Shown piece after piece: positions 60,607-64,000 of a stretch of DNA of 64,000 bases. A program made the translations under genes and the position numbers. The DNA lies in NCBI RefSeq assembly GCF_014898815.1, contig NW_026515549.1, positions 62,001-126,000 of the forward strand, in the 5' to 3' direction. Position 1 is the first letter of the stretch. Each line of letters starts with the position of its first letter. The notes under the pieces are model-generated. The model had not been told where the DNA came from. It ran no database searches and saw nothing but the letters and a program-made list of their open reading frames with translations. This DNA is from Panonychus citri. Lineage: Eukaryota; Arthropoda; Arachnida; Trombidiformes; Tetranychidae.

Positions 60607-62472
60607 TCCATAAATTCATGTATTAATACTAAATTAACTTTGTGATTATACTTTTCATCGAATGTAACCAAAAAATATCGATCTCTTCCTCTCAGAATGT
60701 TACTGTACTTCCATGTCTTGCACTCATAGCATTTTATGGAAACTTCCATCCACCTTCCACATAGAATTTCTCTTTTCATTCAATGTAATTCTTTTAATTA
60801 TTATTTTTATATAAATTATCATCAAATGTCCACATAAATGATAAAAAGTCTATTCTGTTGTTCAATATCTACAGTCGTTTTTCTCTTAGTAGAAAAGGTC
60901 TAGATGTTAGTTTTCGAAGCACAACTGTGGCCAGCAAAGGTCGAATAATTCGCATTGATGGAATGGAAAGTCGAAAGATGAGTTGCTATGAATTGACAGA
61001 TATCGAAATACATCTCTAATTGTCGTCAATTCTACTTGTAAATAATGATTAAGAGTAAATTAAATATCGTAGCAAGAAACAGCCGTTCTTCATTTTGTTA
61101 CTATGTGTCTCTAGTAAATGTTGACAGTATTAATAGTTATAATCTAATCAGACAATCTACATGGAAATTAATCTAAAGGTAATAAGCTCCATAAAACAGA
61201 AAAAAGTTAACGAAACATGATTGACACATAGAAACTGAAGAAACTTTTTCTTCTGATTCTTGTATCGATAATTACAGGGAAACCTGAAAGTTGCGAGAAA
61301 TTAATTCCGAACGTTTAATTCTAATCACAAAATTCACTTCGTGCTAGCAATTGAACTTATATTAATAGTTGATATTGACTGAGTATCAACAAGAGAGCAT
61401 AGAGTTCAGGAATGTAATTAGGTTAAATTTGATGAAATCCCATCAGATGATTCACTTGATTTAGAGTTTAGACAAGTTAAATTGTTAATTCAAAATCAGC
61501 TTATCAACTCATTAATCAAATTTATCACCCATATTAATAGATCAAAGTTGACTTATCATTGAGATAATCAATTGTACTCACAGTTCGTTTCACTACTTTG
61601 AGTACAATTGTTGACAGATTGACTTGCATGCAATTCAATATGATTCTTTGATTAGAATTGAAAATAATTAAACATCTTGGTAAAGAGATCGACTGTTTCA
61701 TATGGTTAAAGTTTATGTAACTAATGTATTAATATAAATTGTAATGTGATGAAAAGTTTTATGCAACTTTATCATTTGTTTGAATACAAAATGAATTCAA
61801 TTAGTATTAATTGTAAAGGACAAATGAATCTGGAAAAAGGATACAAAGTTTCAAAGGTGCTGAAGATTGATGAATTAATTGATTAGGTAAGACAAAGGAA
61901 ACAAAGTTAACCATATTAATTAGATGATGATTAATAACAGAATAGTGAAATTGGAACGCCCTGTATCGTTGAGTAACAATTATATACGTTTTAATTACAC
62001 AAACGAAACATGCGTACCATTTGATATTCTCACCATATTTAATCAAGATAATTAACCAATGATGATAAACTTTTTTTGTCCTTAATACACTGAGCACTCA
62101 ACTAATTAGTGTCCTGTTTATATTTATAGTGATAGTTATTTACTTAAACTTATTGCTATTTCTTGTAATTAGTGAACTCACCTTAATCCATGGTATCAGT
62201 GTTTATATTCAATTGTTGAACATTCACCTAGATCACTAGATCAGTTTAGTTTGATCGAGGATTTTACAAGAAATATTTTATAGCTTCATCCATTTATTAT
62301 ATCAATTGACTTGTTAATTTCTAATTGTTACACAGCAACAAAAACTGCGGAAAGTCAAACTGTTCCATTGACAGTCTTGGGTTCATCAAGGTTACTTTAA
62401 TCATCTTGATTAAGTTCGTTCTTTGTTGAACTTTTCTTCTTTGGATCTTTTCATTTGGCATCAACCATTTTC
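60607..62472. other. Intergenic between GPCR and nuclear receptor
   Basis: Apart from the orphan exon at 60875-61019, this 1.9-kb stretch is AT-rich and non-coding. A perfect 11-bp hairpin with a loop of about 24 bases lies near 61567-61612 (arms CAATTGTACTC and GAGTACAATTG). The open frame at 61807-62097 (-) has no family resemblance. The promoter and leader of the nuclear receptor gene should lie at its right end. Confidence 0.55.
60875..61019 (+). CDS. Orphan coding-like terminal exon downstream of the GPCR
   Basis: After an acceptor-like TCAATATCTACAG, one frame stays open for 47 codons to TAA at 61017-61019. It reads like a basic cytoplasmic tail: FSLSRKGLDVSFRSTTVAS, then RIIRIDGMESRKMSCYE, ending DIEIHL. 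Codon use and composition are unlike the AT-rich flanks. It needs an upstream exon ending in phase 2. I found no phase-2 donor in the last GPCR exon, so it is either an alternative GPCR tail joined through an unseen exon, a relic of a duplicated receptor, or chance. The end I-H-L would fit a class II PDZ ligand. Confidence 0.35.
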
Positions 62473-64000
62473 ATGATGGTTCCTGACACAGCCTCATTGC
62501 GTTCGTACGTGCCCTCTTCTAGACCCGACAAACCAATTTCGTGCCTTGTATGTTCAGACAAATCTTTTGGAAATAATTTTGGTGCCATAACCTGTGAATC
62601 TTGTAAGGCCTTTTTCAGGAGAACGGCAAATGAACGTGATGTAAGTACCTTTGTAATGCACTTTTAGTCTTCGGTACTCTTTTAATCCTTTAACTGTTTC
62701 CCTACTAGAAGCTGGCTTGTCCATTCAACGATAACTGTGAAATTACGATCGCAACTCGCAAACATTGTCGCAAATGTAGACTAGAGAAATGTTTTGCTGT
62801 TGGAATGATAAAAGAATGGATTCAATCTGAAGAGCAGTTGAAAATTCGACGAGCGATTTTAAAAGAACGTAAACTTCGACGAGAAATGGGTACAAGTGGA
62901 CAATCGACTAAAAGGTTCAAAACAAACCCACCGATTGGAACAGGAGGTGGAAGTGGTGCCACAAACAGTGTCGGAGGAAGTTCAATTAGTGGAAATAGTA
63001 ATAGTAGTTCCAACGCTGGAACTAATCATGAAAGGCGAAGCTCAAATTGGCCAAGCACTAATGTTAATGGACAGAGTTTAGATGGATCAAGGGTCAATAG
63101 ACAATGGCAATCAACTACTTCAACTTCAGTAAACATAAATACAAATGATAAACCGATTGATAATAATAATAGGCAATCAGTGGCTCAATTTTTTCATAAG
63201 ATTTCTGATCAGAACTTTTTTGCTCATCTTGTGAAGGCAAATGAAACTCCTACAAGAAGTTCGATCTCACGTAATTCAGCTCAATCAAGTCCATTACAAA
63301 GATCATCTGTTATCACTTTTACAGGTAAATCATCAGCTTCGTCATCTCCTTCTCTCTCAATTACTTCATCTCCAGAGCGATCAAGTCAAGATGTTTGTGC
63401 TTTAGACAGCAAAGGTGCTAATGATGTATCAATGAAAGTTAATTCGTTGACTATCAACAGTTATGATCCAGATTGTTTGCCAGTTTACCAGAATTTAGTC
63501 AAGAAGCAACAACCAAAACCATTGTGTTCACATGTAACATTATCTTCATCTTCATCAGCCTCATCATCAACAACTACCAAACCAATATCACCATTCTCAG
63601 TCAACACACCAGAAATAGCACCAATTAAAAAATCAACAGAACCACCACTTTTATCATCATCATCGTCGTCAATTCAAAATCAAATGAAAACACCTGAACC
63701 AAGTCTATGTAAACAAATGAAATACTGGGTAACTGAAGAGATTGATAAAAAAATTGATAACTTTGTAAAACCAACTACTTCAACCTTACCATCTACATCC
63801 ACCTCATCATCATTATCATCTTCACAATCGGAATCATCTAAAGCAGTTAGTTTGAATGTTTTCCATCATATAATTGACTCTTATTTCACTCGAATCAACA
63901 TGAGAAACGAAAAGCACATGGCAACATTAGCGCTGAACTCAATGGAAGAGACTCGACTAATAGAACTTACCTTGGCCTATGGAGTTTTTAACGAACCTTT
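62473..64000 (+). CDS. Hr96: HR96/DAF-12-type nuclear receptor, 5' part (cut by window end)
   Basis: Two exons (62473-62640, 62709 to beyond 64000). The DNA-binding domain has both C4 zinc fingers: CLVC and CESCKAFFRR (residues 24-50), then CPFNDNC and CRKCRLEKCFAVGM in exon 2. The P-box CESCKAFF is the type shared by HR96, DAF-12 and the vertebrate VDR/PXR/CAR group. Exon 2 stays open to the window edge, with about 430 codons. After the DBD come a basic helix, then some 300 residues rich in Ser, Asn and Thr with homopolymer runs from TCA repeats. The ligand-binding domain has not been clearly reached; VSLNVFHHIIDSYF near the edge may be its approach. HR96 receptors regulate xenobiotic and lipid responses. 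The first ATG pair at 62473-62478 is taken as start. Confidence 0.85.

Noticed and set aside
61807..62097. 96-codon minus-strand frame
   Set aside because: No family resemblance; rich in Tyr/Ile as expected for random AT-rich DNA.
1..64000. Search for tRNA, rRNA, CRISPR, bacterial or viral insertions
   Set aside because: No B-box-like tRNA signature in a foldable context, no direct-repeat arrays with spacers, and no polymerase, integrase or capsid-like frames were seen.

Overview
The window is nuclear DNA from a small-genome animal, most likely an arthropod and, as a weaker inference, an acariform (spider-mite-like) mite. The base composition is AT-rich and the introns are mostly about 50-80 bp with GT-AG ends. 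Gene content includes an arthropod-type troponin I, an HR96/DAF-12-type nuclear receptor and a RIM-binding protein. Non-coding DNA is saturated with AATTGATT/AATCAATT-like words. No operons, phage, CRISPR arrays, rRNA or tRNA genes were seen. I rebuilt exon models by hand; every intron was checked for GT/AG ends and every exon for reading phase.

Layout from left to right. 1-3757: non-coding. 3758-8518 (-): TULP4/Tusp, WD40 plus split tubby domain. 11837-20049 (-): RIM-binding protein, 16 coding exons. 20807-21343 (-): VPS25. 21635-21944 (-): small COX14-like membrane protein, head-to-head with 22084-22844 (+), protein phosphatase inhibitor 2. 23609-29239 (+): TTC21/IFT139 in 22 exons. 29537-31592 (-): single-LIM protein. 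34045-37048 (-): plexin-domain-containing protein. 38713-41012 (+): YME1L i-AAA protease whose ATG appears to be split by an intron. 41619-42543 (-): tetraspanin. 44511-47666 (+): troponin I. 48093-48984 (-): SAM methyltransferase. 49504-53400 (+): a 1298-residue secreted protein made of about two dozen diverged ~40-residue repeats, in one exon. 53891-54256 (-): CKS1, head-to-head with a small unrecognised two-exon gene at 54386-54651 (+). 56061-60606 (+): adhesion GPCR with a C-type-lectin-like ectodomain, carrying an inverted-repeat element in an intron. 60875-61019 (+): an orphan coding-like terminal exon. 62473-64000 (+): start of an HR96-like nuclear receptor, cut by the window edge.

The genes are mostly unrelated housekeeping, neuronal or muscle functions (ESCRT-II, intraflagellar transport, active-zone scaffold, mitochondrial proteolysis, sarcomere regulation, cell-cycle kinase subunit) and do not form a pathway. 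The least explained items are the 40-residue-repeat secreted protein, the lectin-like adhesion GPCR with its transposon-bearing intron, the i-AAA protease with a changed pore loop and split start codon, an intronic hairpin in the RIM-binding gene, and two small coding units beside CKS1 and the GPCR.
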